A stretch of DNA of 64,000 bases from Betaproteobacteria bacterium. GTDB taxonomy: Bacteria; Bdellovibrionota_B; Oligoflexia; Silvanigrellales; Silvanigrellaceae. Location of the stretch: positions 60,877 to 124,876 of the forward strand of contig VGHE01000009.1 of assembly GCA_016868315.1 (NCBI GenBank), in the 5' to 3' direction. Shown here one piece after another: positions 16,365-26,380 of the stretch (the stretch's first letter is position 1; every line of letters starts with the position of its first letter). Made by a program: the position numbers and the translations under genes. Below the pieces are notes generated by a model. That model saw only the letters and a program-made list of their open reading frames with translations. It was not told the origin of the DNA and searched no databases.

Positions 16365-18029
16365 ATGACGTCTAAGAATGCCATGCAGGAGCTGTTTTTC
16401 CAACCCGAAGCAGAAGCTGTGGTTCGCAAACAGGTCGAACAGCATTTAGACCTGGCCTTGTCTTTTTTGAATCCAAAGAAGAATAGCACCGTTCACAGCG
16501 ACCTGAGCCTACCTGACCTCGAAGCGCTGTTTCACGAGGTGGACATTCCCGCTGCGGGCATCGGTCTCGATAAAGCCCTGAAGCTCGCGAGTGAACGTGT
16601 CGTGAAACACGCTGTTCATGTGGGAGATCCGCACTACATTGGCCACATGACGGGTGCGACACCCACATTCCATTTGGGTCTTGAACTGCTCATCGCCGCA
16701 ATGAACCAGAACGTTGTTAAAATCGAGACTGCGCTCTCGGGAAGCTTTGTGGAAGGCCAATTGCTGGCCTGGATTCACCGACTTATTTTTGGAAAAAATG
16801 CCGAGTATTACAAAGCGCGCATGCACAAGCCCGAACTGTGCTTTGGGAACGTGACCAGTGGCGGAACCATGGGCAACCTCACTGCGTTGGCTGTCGCACG
16901 CAACAAAAAAATCCCACGCTGTCGCGATTGGGGGGTGTTTGATGCGCTCGAACGTATGGGAAAAAGAAAGGTCGGTATCTACGCAAGCAAACGCGTTCAT
17001 TATTCGGTCCGCAAGGCTGCCTCAGTGCTTGGTTTGGGCTCGCAGTCAGTTCACGAAATTCCCGTGGTTCCCCACACAAATCAAATCAACCTCGAAGTCC
17101 TCGAACAGGTTCTGGCTCAGCACCAAGCACAGGGGATTCTGCCACTGGCCATCATAGGAGTTGCAGGAAGCACAGAAACTGGAAGCGCTGACGACTTGAG
17201 TGCACTTGCAGCACTCGCCCAAAAGTCTGGTGCATGGTTTCACGTCGATGCTGCCTGGGGCGGTCCATTATTGTTGTGCGAACAAGGCCGTGCCCTTCTC
17301 AAAGGTATCGAATTGGCCGATTCTGTCGTTCTCGATGGCCACAAACTATTTTCAGTTCCGATGGCACAGGGGATGGTTCTTTTCCGCGATGAAACCGCAC
17401 TCGATGTTTTGCGCCATACAGCGCGCTACATTATCCGCGCGGGCAGCGTTGATCTCGGTCGCACGAGTCTTGAAGGCAGCCGCCGTTTCGACTCCTTCAA
17501 ACTTTGGTTCGCCCTGTGGGCGTTGGGGCGCAGGGGTTATGGCCAACTGATGGAAAATTCCTTGCAGCTCGGCCAAACGTTTGCTGAACTTGTCAAAAGT
17601 TCAAATTCATTCCAGCTCACCAGCGAAGTACGCAGCAATATCGTGACCTGGCGATATATCCCTGCGCGCTGGAAAGAGCGTCTGTTAAAACTCCACAAAG
17701 AAGCTCTGCAAAACATTTCCGCTGCAGCCAAAGACAATACGCTGCAACAATTGACCACCCTACTCAACGAAGCTACAGTCGAAATACAAAAGATTCAAAG
17801 ACAAAACGGGAAGAGTTTTGTTTCCCGTACAACGCTTGAGTCAGTTTTGCCGGGTACTGACACCGTCGTTTTTCGAGCAGTGCTGTTTCATCCCCTCACG
17901 TCTTCCAAGATCCTCGCCGAAGTGTTGTCTGAGCAAAAGGACATCGGTGACGCGGTGATGACCCGGTTGTGGCCCAGGTTCGAAACGCAACTTCCTGGAT
18001 GGGAAAAGCCTATTCAGGAGGCAACGTAA
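16365..18029 (+). CDS. panP: PLP-dependent decarboxylase, PanP-type aspartate 1-decarboxylase
   Basis: 554 residues of the group II PLP decarboxylase family. The PLP-binding Lys is K327 in DGHKLFSVPM; HVDAAWGG (292-299) carries the ring-stacking and Asp contacts; VTSGGTMGN is the phosphate-binding loop. The N-terminal region (HVGDPHYIGHMTG, MNQNVVKIETA) resembles the putative pyridoxal-dependent aspartate 1-decarboxylases (PanP) that supply beta-alanine for coenzyme A in bacteria lacking PanD. Glutamate or another acid as substrate cannot be excluded. It reads divergently from the UbiG-like gene and lies 99 bp before lon. Confidence 0.82.
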   Translation: MTSKNAMQELFFQPEAEAVVRKQVEQHLDLALSFLNPKKNSTVHSDLSLPDLEALFHEVDIPAAGIGLDKALKLASERVVKHAVHVGDPHYIGHMTGATPTFHLGLELLIAAMNQNVVKIETALSGSFVEGQLLAWIHRLIFGKNAEYYKARMHKPELCFGNVTSGGTMGNLTALAVARNKKIPRCRDWGVFDALERMGKRKVGIYASKRVHYSVRKAASVLGLGSQSVHEIPVVPHTNQINLEVLEQVLAQHQAQGILPLAIIGVAGSTETGSADDLSALAALAQKSGAWFHVDAAWGGPLLLCEQGRALLKGIELADSVVLDGHKLFSVPMAQGMVLFRDETALDVLRHTARYIIRAGSVDLGRTSLEGSRRFDSFKLWFALWALGRRGYGQLMENSLQLGQTFAELVKSSNSFQLTSEVRSNIVTWRYIPARWKERLLKLHKEALQNISAAAKDNTLQQLTTLLNEATVEIQKIQRQNGKSFVSRTTLESVLPGTDTVVFRAVLFHPLTSSKILAEVLSEQKDIGDAVMTRLWPRFETQLPGWEKPIQEAT

Positions 18030-18058
18030 ATCTGACTGGTGCGCGGATCACAAATCGA

Positions 18059-18110
18059 TTGCCAAAAGTCTCCAACTGCTTAAACTTTGTCTTGACGGTG
18101 GGACACCACC
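18059..18110 (+). promoter_or_regulatory. Candidate lon promoter with adjacent inverted repeat
   Basis: TTGCCA (18059-18064), a 16-bp spacer and TAAACT (18081-18086) form a plausible sigma-70 promoter about 40 bp before the lon start. Just downstream GGTGG-GACA-CCACC (18097-18110) is a perfect 5-bp dyad that could be an operator or leader hairpin. No CIRCE or HAIR heat-shock element was seen. Confidence 0.4.
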
Positions 18111-18128
18111 CTCGCCTGGAGGATCTCA

Positions 18129-20711
18129 ATGGCTGAGAAGAAAGCAAACATTCGAACGCTCCCACTCCTTCCGCTTCGTGAGCTTTTGGTTTTTCCACAC
18201 ACGGTGGTGCCGCTTTTCGTTGGCCGTGAGAAGAGCATTAAAGCGCTCGACGATGCAATGTCGCGCAACAGAGAAATTTTTCTGGCTGCTCAGCGCAAAT
18301 CTAAAACCAACGATCCAACCCCCGATGAAATCTATGAGTTCGGAACCATCGCACAGATTCTCCAGCTGCTGCGTTTGCCTGACGGCACAGTGAAGATTTT
18401 GGTTGAAGGCAAGCGCCGCGCAAAAGTCACTCGTTACGTTGAGAGCTCTGACCTCCTCGTGGTTGAAGTTGCAGAGATTGCTGAACCGCCAGGTCAAGCT
18501 GTTGAGAACGAGGCGCTTGTGCGCACGGTCAAGGCTGCATTCGACACCTACGTGAAGCTTAACAAAAAGGTTCCGCCAGAAATGGTCTTCTCGATCTCGT
18601 CAATTGAAGACGAGAGCCGCCTGGCAGACACCTTGGTTGTTCAGCTTGCGAACCTCAAGCTTGCCGACAAGCAGCGCATTCTGGAAACCGTTGATCCGGC
18701 AAAGCGTCTGGAAGAGATTTTCGGAATCATCCAATCCGAAATCGAAATCCTGCGCGTTGAAAAGAAGATTCGTGCACGCGTGAAGCGCCAAATGGAGAAG
18801 ACTCAGAAAGAGTACTATCTCAACGAGCAAATGAATGCGATTCAGAAGGAGCTCGGCAATTTCGATGACTCCCGTACAGAGATCGCAGAGCTTGAAAGCA
18901 AAATTAAATCCAAAAAACTTTCCGACGAAGCGCGCGAGCGACTTAAGAAAGAGCTCAAAAAATTGCGTGGCATGAGCCCAATGAGTGCGGAAGCAACTGT
19001 GGTGCGCAACTACGTTGATACGGTGCTTGGCCTGCCCTGGGGCGATTACAGCACGCTCTTGCGCGACCCAAAATACAGCGACGAAGTTCTTGAAGCGGAT
19101 CACTTCGGTCTAGAGAAGGTCAAGGAACGCGTCCTAGAGTATCTCGCAGTCACAAGCCTATCCGACAAGCTCAAAGGACCAATCCTCTGTCTTGTTGGTC
19201 CTCCTGGTGTGGGTAAAACAAGCCTGGCGCGCAGCGTAGCACGTGCCACCGGCCGTGAATTCGCGCGTATTGCTCTGGGTGGCGTGCGCGATGAGGCAGA
19301 AATCCGTGGTCACCGTCGCACTTACATTGGTGCTATGCCAGGCAAGATCATCGGCGCGCTGAAGAAGGCAGGAGCAAGTAACCCTGTCATTCTTCTCGAC
19401 GAAATCGATAAAATGAGTTCCGACTTCCGTGGCGACCCCGCGAGCGCAATGCTTGAGGTTCTCGACCCTGAGCAGAACTCCATGTTCAACGACCACTACC
19501 TCGACATGGATTACGACCTTTCGCAGACGTTGTTCCTGGCAACAGCAAACAATCTCCACTCGATTCCCAAGCCTTTGCTTGACCGTATGGAGATCATCAC
19601 TCTGGGCGGCTACACAGAGCAGGAGAAGGTCAATATCGCGACCCGCCACCTCGTTCCCAAGGCTGCCAAGTCCAACGGACTGGAGAACACCGGTCTGAAG
19701 TTTGAAAATTCAGCGCTTGAAGAACTCATCCGCTATTACACACGCGAAGCTGGTGTCCGTAGTCTTGAGAGAGAGATCTCAAGTGTTTGCAGAAAAATCG
19801 CACGCGCACTTCTGAAAGAGAAAACGGCCGATACCTCTTCGAACACTGCAGCGACACCGACCACAGCAATCAAAGCGACCAAGGCCGAGAAGGCAGCCAA
19901 GGCCACTGCTGCGAACCAGGCAACTGCGACCGAAGCAACCGAAAAAGCCGCTACGAATTCGGAAATCATCCGTCTCGACGGTATCGCTGCGCCTCAAGTC
20001 AACGACGCCACCATTCGCCAAAACCTCGGTCCACGCCGTTTCAGTATCAATGAAACAGCTGCGCGTGATGAAGTTGGAGTGTGTCAGGGTCTTGCGTACA
20101 CAGAGGTGGGCGGCGACCTTCTTATTACCGAAGTCTCCGTAGTGACTGGCAAGGGCAACCTCAAAATCACCGGAAAACTCGGCGATGTGATGCAGGAATC
20201 AGCGCAGGCTGCGTTCAGCTATGTTCGCTCGCGTGCAACGTTCCTGGGTCTCGAAGAGGATTTCTACTCGAAGATCGACATCCACGTGCACTTCCCCGAG
20301 GGTGCGATTCCCAAGGATGGTCCGAGCGCAGGAATCACTATGGCCACGGCGCTTGTCAGCGCCCTAACCAAGCGCCCCGTGAGCCGTGATATCGCCATGA
20401 CCGGTGAAATCACTCTGCGTGGTCGTGTGCTTCCCATCGGCGGTCTCAAAGAGAAGCTTCTGGCTGCACATAGAGGTGGCGTGAAGAAAGTCATCATTCC
20501 ACGCGAGAATGAGAAAGATCTTCACGAAATTCCAAAGAATGTGCTCGAGAAGCTGACCGTTGTTGCTGTCGACCACGTCGACACCGTGCTGTTCCATGCT
20601 TTGGCCTGGACAGGAAGCGATGAGCTGCAGGACAAACTCAAATCTGCGAGCGAGATTGCGACACTCAACGCCTCGGCTCGTCCTACAACAGGCGAAACAC
20701 TAAGACACTGA
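18129..20711 (+). CDS. lon: ATP-dependent protease La (Lon)
   Basis: 860 residues, cytoplasmic AAA+ protease that degrades damaged and regulatory proteins. Order: Lon N-terminal domain (1-200), coiled coil (about 200-280), AAA+ module with Walker A GPPGVGKT (357-364) and Walker B ILLDEID, and C-terminal protease with the Ser-Lys dyad S733 (GPSAG) and K776 (GGLKEK), 43 residues apart as in E. coli Lon. Between the AAA+ small domain and the protease domain (567-611) lies an Ala/Thr/Lys low-complexity insert of about 45 residues. GGAGG precedes the ATG. Confidence 0.97.
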   Translation: MAEKKANIRTLPLLPLRELLVFPHTVVPLFVGREKSIKALDDAMSRNREIFLAAQRKSKTNDPTPDEIYEFGTIAQILQLLRLPDGTVKILVEGKRRAKVTRYVESSDLLVVEVAEIAEPPGQAVENEALVRTVKAAFDTYVKLNKKVPPEMVFSISSIEDESRLADTLVVQLANLKLADKQRILETVDPAKRLEEIFGIIQSEIEILRVEKKIRARVKRQMEKTQKEYYLNEQMNAIQKELGNFDDSRTEIAELESKIKSKKLSDEARERLKKELKKLRGMSPMSAEATVVRNYVDTVLGLPWGDYSTLLRDPKYSDEVLEADHFGLEKVKERVLEYLAVTSLSDKLKGPILCLVGPPGVGKTSLARSVARATGREFARIALGGVRDEAEIRGHRRTYIGAMPGKIIGALKKAGASNPVILLDEIDKMSSDFRGDPASAMLEVLDPEQNSMFNDHYLDMDYDLSQTLFLATANNLHSIPKPLLDRMEIITLGGYTEQEKVNIATRHLVPKAAKSNGLENTGLKFENSALEELIRYYTREAGVRSLEREISSVCRKIARALLKEKTADTSSNTAATPTTAIKATKAEKAAKATAANQATATEATEKAATNSEIIRLDGIAAPQVNDATIRQNLGPRRFSINETAARDEVGVCQGLAYTEVGGDLLITEVSVVTGKGNLKITGKLGDVMQESAQAAFSYVRSRATFLGLEEDFYSKIDIHVHFPEGAIPKDGPSAGITMATALVSALTKRPVSRDIAMTGEITLRGRVLPIGGLKEKLLAAHRGGVKKVIIPRENEKDLHEIPKNVLEKLTVVAVDHVDTVLFHALAWTGSDELQDKLKSASEIATLNASARPTTGETLRH

Positions 20712-20745
20712 CACGCTGCACCCTCTGTGCCGCGAGGCAAGAATT

Positions 20746-20781
20746 GCCCTCTGCTAAGCTGGAAACAGCAAAGCGGAGGGC
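20746..20781 (+). promoter_or_regulatory. Hairpin after lon whose 3' arm holds the next gene's ribosome-binding site
   Basis: GCCCTC pairs with GAGGGC, extended by TGCT/AGCA, in the 80-bp gap between lon and the histidine kinase gene. It could attenuate transcription from lon, but only three T's follow. The 3' arm contains GGAGGG, the only good ribosome-binding site for the ATG at 20792, so the fold might limit kinase translation. Confidence 0.4.
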
Positions 20782-20791
20782 TTTCTAGTTT

Positions 20792-21895
20792 ATGGACGTC
20801 AGTTTTGTCGAGCATCTAAAAAAACAGTGGATGGCGATGATCGATGCCCTCGAAGATCCTCTTGTGCTTATTGACCAGCATTACAATATTCGCCGTCAGA
20901 ACATGGCTTATTTTAATCGTGCAGTGAATCCCAATCAGCTCGGCTTGACCGAATTCAAGGGAAAGAAATGTTACGAAGAGTTTGCGGGGCGCAATTCCCC
21001 CTGCCCTGATTGCAACATGAAGAACTCAACGCGTGAGAACCTCCCAAAAACTTGGACGAGCTCCTCGCTCTTTGCATCGAAAGACCTTGAGATTCACGTC
21101 TTCCCAAACGTAGATGTCGATGATGACGATGCACTCGCCGTTGTCCACTATCGCGACATCTCACAACAGAAAGCGCTGCAGGAGAGTCTTGCTCGAGCAG
21201 ACAAGCTCGCTGCTCTCGGAAAGCTCGCTGGCGGTGTTGCGCATGAAATCAACAGCCCGCTTGCGGGTATCATGGCATTTGCGCAGATGGCACTTCGGGA
21301 AATGAGCCCGGACGATCCACATTTAGAAGACATGAAGGAAATTGAGGCTGCAGCGCAAAAATGCAAAGTGATTGTCGAGGGGCTTTTAGGCTTTGCCCGG
21401 CAGGACTCGCCCGAGTCCACCGAACTCTACAATCTCGTGGAGAGCATCAAATCCACACTGCGCCTTGCGCGGGTAATGGTTATCAAAGAGAGAATCGAAC
21501 TTCACACTTCTCTCCCAGCTACTCCCATATACGTGGAGGGCTCCAAAGGGCGCATTGCACAGGTTTTGCTGAACCTGATTACCAACGCCATCTATGCGAT
21601 GCGTGATGGTGGTGGCGAACTCGAGATCACAGTTGAAACATTAGGAGAGCTGGTCGAAATGACTGTGCGCGACACAGGCACAGGAATTCCCAAAGAGCAC
21701 CTCAAAAGAATTTTCGACCCCTTTTTCACCACAAAACCTGTAGGTGAAGGAACAGGGCTCGGGCTTGCTATTTCTTATTCCATCATCACACAGCACCGTG
21801 GCAAGATTTCAGTTGAGTCCTCGCCTGGTGTCGGAACAACCTTCAAGATACACCTACCGCTGGCGCAGCTCCAACCGCCCGGAGGCAAGGCATGA
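20792..21895 (+). CDS. Cytoplasmic PAS-domain sensor histidine kinase
   Basis: 367 residues with no membrane segment. An N-terminal PAS domain (about 15-125) contains a Cys-rich patch (KKCYEEF and SPCPDC) that could sense redox state or bind a metal. HisKA has the phospho-accepting His in [13 protein letters not shown]; HATPase_c has N box [11 protein letters not shown]1 DTGTGIP and G2 [11 protein letters not shown]. All catalytic motifs are intact. No response regulator gene is adjacent; instead the stop overlaps the start of a LysR regulator by 4 bp. Confidence 0.92.
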   Translation: MDVSFVEHLKKQWMAMIDALEDPLVLIDQHYNIRRQNMAYFNRAVNPNQLGLTEFKGKKCYEEFAGRNSPCPDCNMKNSTRENLPKTWTSSSLFASKDLEIHVFPNVDVDDDDALAVVHYRDISQQKALQESLARADKLAALGKLAGGVAHEINSPLAGIMAFAQMALREMSPDDPHLEDMKEIEAAAQKCKVIVEGLLGFARQDSPESTELYNLVESIKSTLRLARVMVIKERIELHTSLPATPIYVEGSKGRIAQVLLNLITNAIYAMRDGGGELEITVETLGELVEMTVRDTGTGIPKEHLKRIFDPFFTTKPVGEGTGLGLAISYSIITQHRGKISVESSPGVGTTFKIHLPLAQLQPPGGKA

Positions 21896-22800
21896 TTGAC
21901 GTTAAAGACCTCGAAGCATTTCTGGCGATCGTCGATGGTGGCTCGATTTCACATGCCGCCAATGAACTCGGACTCACTCAGCCGGCCATTAGTCTCAAGC
22001 TCAAGAAGATGGAGACTGAGCTTGGAGTCAAACTCTTTCAACGCACTCCAAGAAGCATGGTGCCACTTCCCACGGCTCTGGGAATTGTTCCCAAAGTGCG
22101 CGAAATCCTCAACCGCTTCGATGGCATCAAAGAAACACTTTCCGATGAAATCCATTCACTCACGGGAACAGTGCGCATCGGATGCCTGATGGGCTGGTTC
22201 GACTCACTCGTATTGCCAGCGTTTGCCAGTATCCATAGGCAAAGCCCAAAAATTCAACTCAAACTTCACGTCGATCAAACCGACAACCTGCTCCACATGG
22301 TCACCCATGGGCAGGTGGATCTTGCCATCGTCGCTCAACCATTTGACCACAGTGAGGGGATTCACGCCGAAAAGTTGATCGACGAGGAGCTTGTACTCTT
22401 CGGAAAGAAATTGCCGAAGAACTTGGAAAAATCGGAACGAAAGAAAGCTTTGCTGAGCCGCCCCTGGGTGACCATGAGCATTCCTGACTCGATTGTGACA
22501 ACATTCTGGAAAGAATCGTTCGATGGAGAGCCCTTTCCTTGGAATGATGTGCAAGTAGTCGCATGTCTCGACCACATTCTTGCCATCCCCAAAGTTGTGA
22601 CCACGATTGAGAATTCACTTTGTATTGTGCCGCAGCAGATCGTTGCACAACATGAAATGTATGCGGGTTATGAATTTGAACGTGCTTCGCGGCAAAAAAA
22701 CGGCTTGCACCTGATAGCACGTTCAGGCTGCCTTGAGCTGAAACGATTTGCGATTGTTGCCGAGGAAATCAAACGACTCACAGCGACTCGAGTGAGATAA
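21892..22800 (+). CDS. LysR-family transcriptional regulator
   Basis: 302 residues. The N-terminal winged helix-turn-helix is typical (DLEAFLAIVDGGSISHAANELGLTQPAISLKLKKME), followed by a LysR substrate-binding domain (about 90-300). The effector is unknown. It overlaps the sensor kinase gene by 4 bp, an unusual pairing. LysR genes usually regulate a divergent neighbour, but none is present here. Confidence 0.93.
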   Translation: MIDVKDLEAFLAIVDGGSISHAANELGLTQPAISLKLKKMETELGVKLFQRTPRSMVPLPTALGIVPKVREILNRFDGIKETLSDEIHSLTGTVRIGCLMGWFDSLVLPAFASIHRQSPKIQLKLHVDQTDNLLHMVTHGQVDLAIVAQPFDHSEGIHAEKLIDEELVLFGKKLPKNLEKSERKKALLSRPWVTMSIPDSIVTTFWKESFDGEPFPWNDVQVVACLDHILAIPKVVTTIENSLCIVPQQIVAQHEMYAGYEFERASRQKNGLHLIARSGCLELKRFAIVAEEIKRLTATRVR

Positions 22801-22822
22801 CGTGCACTTTGGACAGAGGTAT

Positions 22823-24865
22823 ATGAAGGTACTACAGACCTACAGAAAAGAAGTGACCGCTTTGGCAGTTGGCATGACCGCTTCAGCAAGTGCATTCTTT
22901 TGGTGGTCTGGGCGCGAGCCAAAGTCGCTTCTGGCTCTCTCACTCACAGCTCCAGGCAAAAAGTTTGCTCAGGCCAGCGAACTTAAACCTGAGAACATCG
23001 CGACGCTTCTCGCTGATTCAAAATACAATCCGCTCTCCGACCCAAATCAACCGATCCCCGAACCCGAACTGCCATCGGGATTTTTCGAACCTCCCGACGC
23101 TACTGCGTTGGGATTTGGCAAGTCTAAATTTCTGGTCGATAGCCGCTGGGCTACAATCCGCTATTTGGGGGAGAATCCTGCAGGCGCAGGTCTCACAGGG
23201 GCAGAACTCAACAAAGCACAGCTGAGCGCCCTGGGCTCCGACAAAGACACCATTCCGGTGATCACATCAGTCCAGACCATCAACGACATGATGGATAATT
23301 ACTTTGCACCCCTTCTCCGAAAAATACCGCGTGGCGAAGACATCCTCTCGCGGGTCAAAATTCAAGGAGCCTACTTTTCACCCCGTTATCAGCCCGAAGA
23401 CGGAAGCACACCCGAACGAGACAATGCGTTTGTGATTGGTGTGCAATCGCTTTTCCTTTATCCCAACTCATGTTTTGACAAAACCACAGCTTCGACATGT
23501 TCACCCATCGGCTACTCGGCAGCACATGATCCGACAATTGTAGGACACGAACTCGGACACGTTATTTTCAATCACATCCGTGATGAAAGAACGCTTGAAG
23601 GTTGGCAGTGGTTCGCCGTGAACGAGGGTTACGCCGATTACTTTAGCGCATCCTATTTCGGAGATCCGGTTCTCGGACGTATTTGGAGAGTCACCCGCCC
23701 TGCAGGAGCGCGATACCTCCGTAAGCTGCTCGACACTCCGACAACCAACGACCGAAAGGTGCTCGAGGAAGGTCATGCCTTCGGAGTCGTGTGGAGTTCA
23801 GCGCTGTGGCGTGCCCGAAACAGAGTGTCCGCTGCGCTCAAGGTTAGCCCTATGGATTTCGACCGGATTGTTCTCTTGAGCATCAATTTCCTTGGCGAAA
23901 CATCAAAAACAAAGCTGGGCGATGCAGCCTCAGCCATGCTGAAGGCCGCCGACGTCAGCGGACTTTCAACCTGGAAGTCAATCCTGATTGAGGAATTTAA
24001 AACAGCTGAGGTCGACCTCAGCAAAGGCCAGAGAATTGTTGCTGCGCGGGGTGAAGTGGTCGAAAAGCAACAGGGAGGCTTCACTTGCGGTTCCCTTTCA
24101 GCAACAGCCATTCGCACGCAAACAGCCTCTCAGACAGCTGGAATTTTGCTCCTTCTGCCGCTCCTTCTGCCGCTCCTTCTCGGAACACTTTTGAGCCTAT
24201 TTAAACAAAAATCATCGGCAAAAGCGCTACGAATACCGCATCACACAAAATCACTTTTACTCCTCTTCTTACCTCTTATCGGAGGCTGTCAGCTCTTCCC
24301 GAATCTGAAGAGCCAGAGCACAACCCCCGAAGGACTCGCAATTATTTACGGGTGCAATCTTTCGGTTCTTCAAGACGGAACCCCACTCACACCTGCCCAA
24401 CGCAAATTGAGCTTCACCTTCCTCAATGAAGCACCGCCAGATGCACGCCTCGAGCAGATTTTTGTGGGTGATGAGCGCTTTCAGAATGCCGATTCATCCC
24501 TCATTCTCATCGTTGACCGGCAGACAATGCGTATTGATCAAATCCGACGCCGGGACGGAAGCCTCTTCCAGATCAACCTGAATCAAAAATACGTGAGTGC
24601 CGAGGATGCGCTTGCCGTTCAAAATATGAAATTAGCAAGCATCATTCTTGAGGGAGTTGGCCGTGCTCTGTTGAACCAATTGAGCAAACAGAGCGCATCC
24701 AACAAAACGACATCTCCTTCGGCCGTTTCATTCGACCTCACTGGAGTGAAGGCCACAGCAACCCTAAATAATGAAATCATGGGTGCGCGCGGCTTTGGCC
24801 CTTTGGCGAGCGAAGTTAAAATCAACGACCAAAAACTCTGTTCTTATGAGACAACAAGCCGCTAA
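22823..24865 (+). CDS. Zinc metallopeptidase-like membrane protein with fused C-terminal lipoprotein-like domain
   Basis: 680 residues from an ATG with AGAGG upstream; an earlier GTG at 22802 is also possible. An N-terminal signal anchor precedes a peptidase domain with HELGH (about 242-246) and a downstream NEGYADYF that could give the third ligand Glu, a gluzincin-like arrangement. After about residue 430 comes a membrane segment built of a LLLP repeat (439-458), then a basic linker and a second hydrophobic stretch ending in LIGGC, a textbook lipobox inside the protein. About 190 further residues of unknown type follow. It may be a fusion of a peptidase gene and a lipoprotein gene. Confidence 0.7.
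   Translation: MKVLQTYRKEVTALAVGMTASASAFFWWSGREPKSLLALSLTAPGKKFAQASELKPENIATLLADSKYNPLSDPNQPIPEPELPSGFFEPPDATALGFGKSKFLVDSRWATIRYLGENPAGAGLTGAELNKAQLSALGSDKDTIPVITSVQTINDMMDNYFAPLLRKIPRGEDILSRVKIQGAYFSPRYQPEDGSTPERDNAFVIGVQSLFLYPNSCFDKTTASTCSPIGYSAAHDPTIVGHELGHVIFNHIRDERTLEGWQWFAVNEGYADYFSASYFGDPVLGRIWRVTRPAGARYLRKLLDTPTTNDRKVLEEGHAFGVVWSSALWRARNRVSAALKVSPMDFDRIVLLSINFLGETSKTKLGDAASAMLKAADVSGLSTWKSILIEEFKTAEVDLSKGQRIVAARGEVVEKQQGGFTCGSLSATAIRTQTASQTAGILLLLPLLLPLLLGTLLSLFKQKSSAKALRIPHHTKSLLLLFLPLIGGCQLFPNLKSQSTTPEGLAIIYGCNLSVLQDGTPLTPAQRKLSFTFLNEAPPDARLEQIFVGDERFQNADSSLILIVDRQTMRIDQIRRRDGSLFQINLNQKYVSAEDALAVQNMKLASIILEGVGRALLNQLSKQSASNKTTSPSAVSFDLTGVKATATLNNEIMGARGFGPLASEVKINDQKLCSYETTSR
24148..24180 (+). 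repeat. 12-bp tandem repeat in metallopeptidase membrane segment
   Basis: GCTCCTTCTGCC is repeated 2.75 times head to tail. The unit is four codons, so copy changes would lengthen or shorten the LLLP-rich membrane segment without shifting frame. Confidence 0.8.
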
Positions 24866-24886
24866 CAACATCAACCCGCAGCGCAC

Positions 24887-25450
24887 TTAGAAGAAGGTGA
24901 TGTTGCGGGCGTCGGAGAGGTCTTCGGGCGCCTCTTCATCCGACAAACTCAATGAACCTTCGAATCCGAACGACAAAACCCCACGTCCCGAGCTTAAGAG
25001 AAAAGGTGTCATCAACCATTCATTCGGCTCAGCTCCGGAATCAAATGCTTGCGCAGTCTGTGCGGTCATCTGTGCACTCACCTGAATGCGACACCCAAGA
25101 ACACCCATTTTTCTTTGAATGACACCGGTAATCTGATTACAGACCTCACCCACGATATCGCACAACATTGAATCGTCACTCTTGGCCTGGGTACCTGCAA
25201 AGATCTTTTCGGCAATGCCCTTTGTAATATTTCTGTCCATAGCAAGTGTGACAGCACCTTGAAAGGAATCGCCAGAAATACGTATTCCGGCGAGATAATC
25301 ACCACAAATCATCATATTTTTACAAACAACCTGCGGCTCTTCCTGAACATCAATCCCATAAAGCTGCATCGCTTCCTTGATAGAACCGACCAGAACAGAG
25401 CGAATCGATTTTCCAAACGTCGGCAACGGTGCGTCTTTCATCAGAGTCAT
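24887..25450 (-). CDS. CheX-like chemotaxis phosphatase domain protein
   Basis: 187 residues matching the CheX/CheC-like fold. GDYLAGIRISGDSFQGAVTLAMDRN is the family's central strand-turn-strand, followed by a helix with SMLCDIVGEVCNQITGVIQRKM, where the D..GE..N pattern is the candidate phosphatase active site (E and N one helical turn apart). CheX proteins dephosphorylate CheY-P. The ATG at 25450 has GGAG 8 nt upstream. No chemotaxis genes are nearby; the gene is divergent from the FHA operon. Confidence 0.8.
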   Translation of the reverse strand: MTLMKDAPLPTFGKSIRSVLVGSIKEAMQLYGIDVQEEPQVVCKNMMICGDYLAGIRISGDSFQGAVTLAMDRNITKGIAEKIFAGTQAKSDDSMLCDIVGEVCNQITGVIQRKMGVLGCRIQVSAQMTAQTAQAFDSGAEPNEWLMTPFLLSSGRGVLSFGFEGSLSLSDEEAPEDLSDARNITFF

Positions 25451-25585
25451 GAACAATCTCCAAAATCTGCAATCGATTTCGTCAATTGGAGTCTGGATGA
25501 GGACACGCTGCAAAACAACAGTGGCAGTTCAAGAGATTGGACAAACGGCAGGATTTTCCCCCGAACTCTGGGTTAGCATTGCCAC

Positions 25586-26380
25586 ATGAACACTCAAATC
25601 TCTTTAAAACAGATGGCCGCAGCACTGCAATTCTCGCACATGGACAATGTCGATGAGGCACTCGCATGTTCGCGCGGACAAAACCCAAGTTTGCGCAATG
25701 CGCTGACAACTTCGGGGTGGTTGTTGGGGCTCAACGGGCTGCACATCGGCGAAGACCTTCGGCTGTACCCGGGCTCGAATGTGATTGGTTCTTCGGCGCG
25801 CTGCCACGTTGTTCTAACAGCACCGGGAGTCGGTCGGCAGCATGCCATTGTTGATGTTCTCTCTGGCGAATCAGCCCTTCTTCACCCGGGTTCAACCCGG
25901 CGTGAACTCTTTTTGAATGATGTTCCCTGCACCTCGCCTGCACCACTGTGTCATGGCGACACTGTTCGCTTGGGTGAGCAGAGCTTTGCCTATATTTCGC
26001 TGCTGCCGAGCCGAAAAGACGAACAAACGACCATCTTCTTTAACGAGCGTTTTCCAGCCCGCGGATCATGCACGCTCGGATGGCTGGTTGAATTGGCGGG
26101 AGATCGTGTCGGGCGTGACTTTAGGTTGGTTCAAGGCGAGAACCGCATTGGCAGCCAGCGTGGACTTGAAGTTGTGTTGTTTGATCCGGAAATCCAACTT
26201 CGTCATGCGGTCATCACTCGCCACTCGGATAACTGGATAATTGTTCCGGTAACGGTCAGTGAACCTATCTATGTAAACGGTGTTCCCAGCACAGGGATCG
26301 GTCTTCAAAACGGAGACATCGTGCGCCTTGGGCAAAGAGAGTTTCTTTTCCGCTCCATCAAGGTGGGGTTCACAAAATGA
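25586..26380 (+). CDS. Cytoplasmic protein with two FHA domains
   Basis: 264 residues, no signal peptide or membrane segment. FHA domain 1 spans about 46-138 (VIGSS, GRQHAIV, LND) and FHA 2 about 164-256 (RIGSQ, LRHAVI, VNG). Both keep the fold pattern, but phosphothreonine contacts are altered: domain 1 has GRQH for SxxH and ND for NG, domain 2 has QLRH. They may bind partners without phosphorylation. The gene is the first of three overlapping genes that all carry FHA domains (4-bp overlap with the next). No Ser/Thr kinase is in the window. Confidence 0.85.
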   Translation: MNTQISLKQMAAALQFSHMDNVDEALACSRGQNPSLRNALTTSGWLLGLNGLHIGEDLRLYPGSNVIGSSARCHVVLTAPGVGRQHAIVDVLSGESALLHPGSTRRELFLNDVPCTSPAPLCHGDTVRLGEQSFAYISLLPSRKDEQTTIFFNERFPARGSCTLGWLVELAGDRVGRDFRLVQGENRIGSQRGLEVVLFDPEIQLRHAVITRHSDNWIIVPVTVSEPIYVNGVPSTGIGLQNGDIVRLGQREFLFRSIKVGFTK

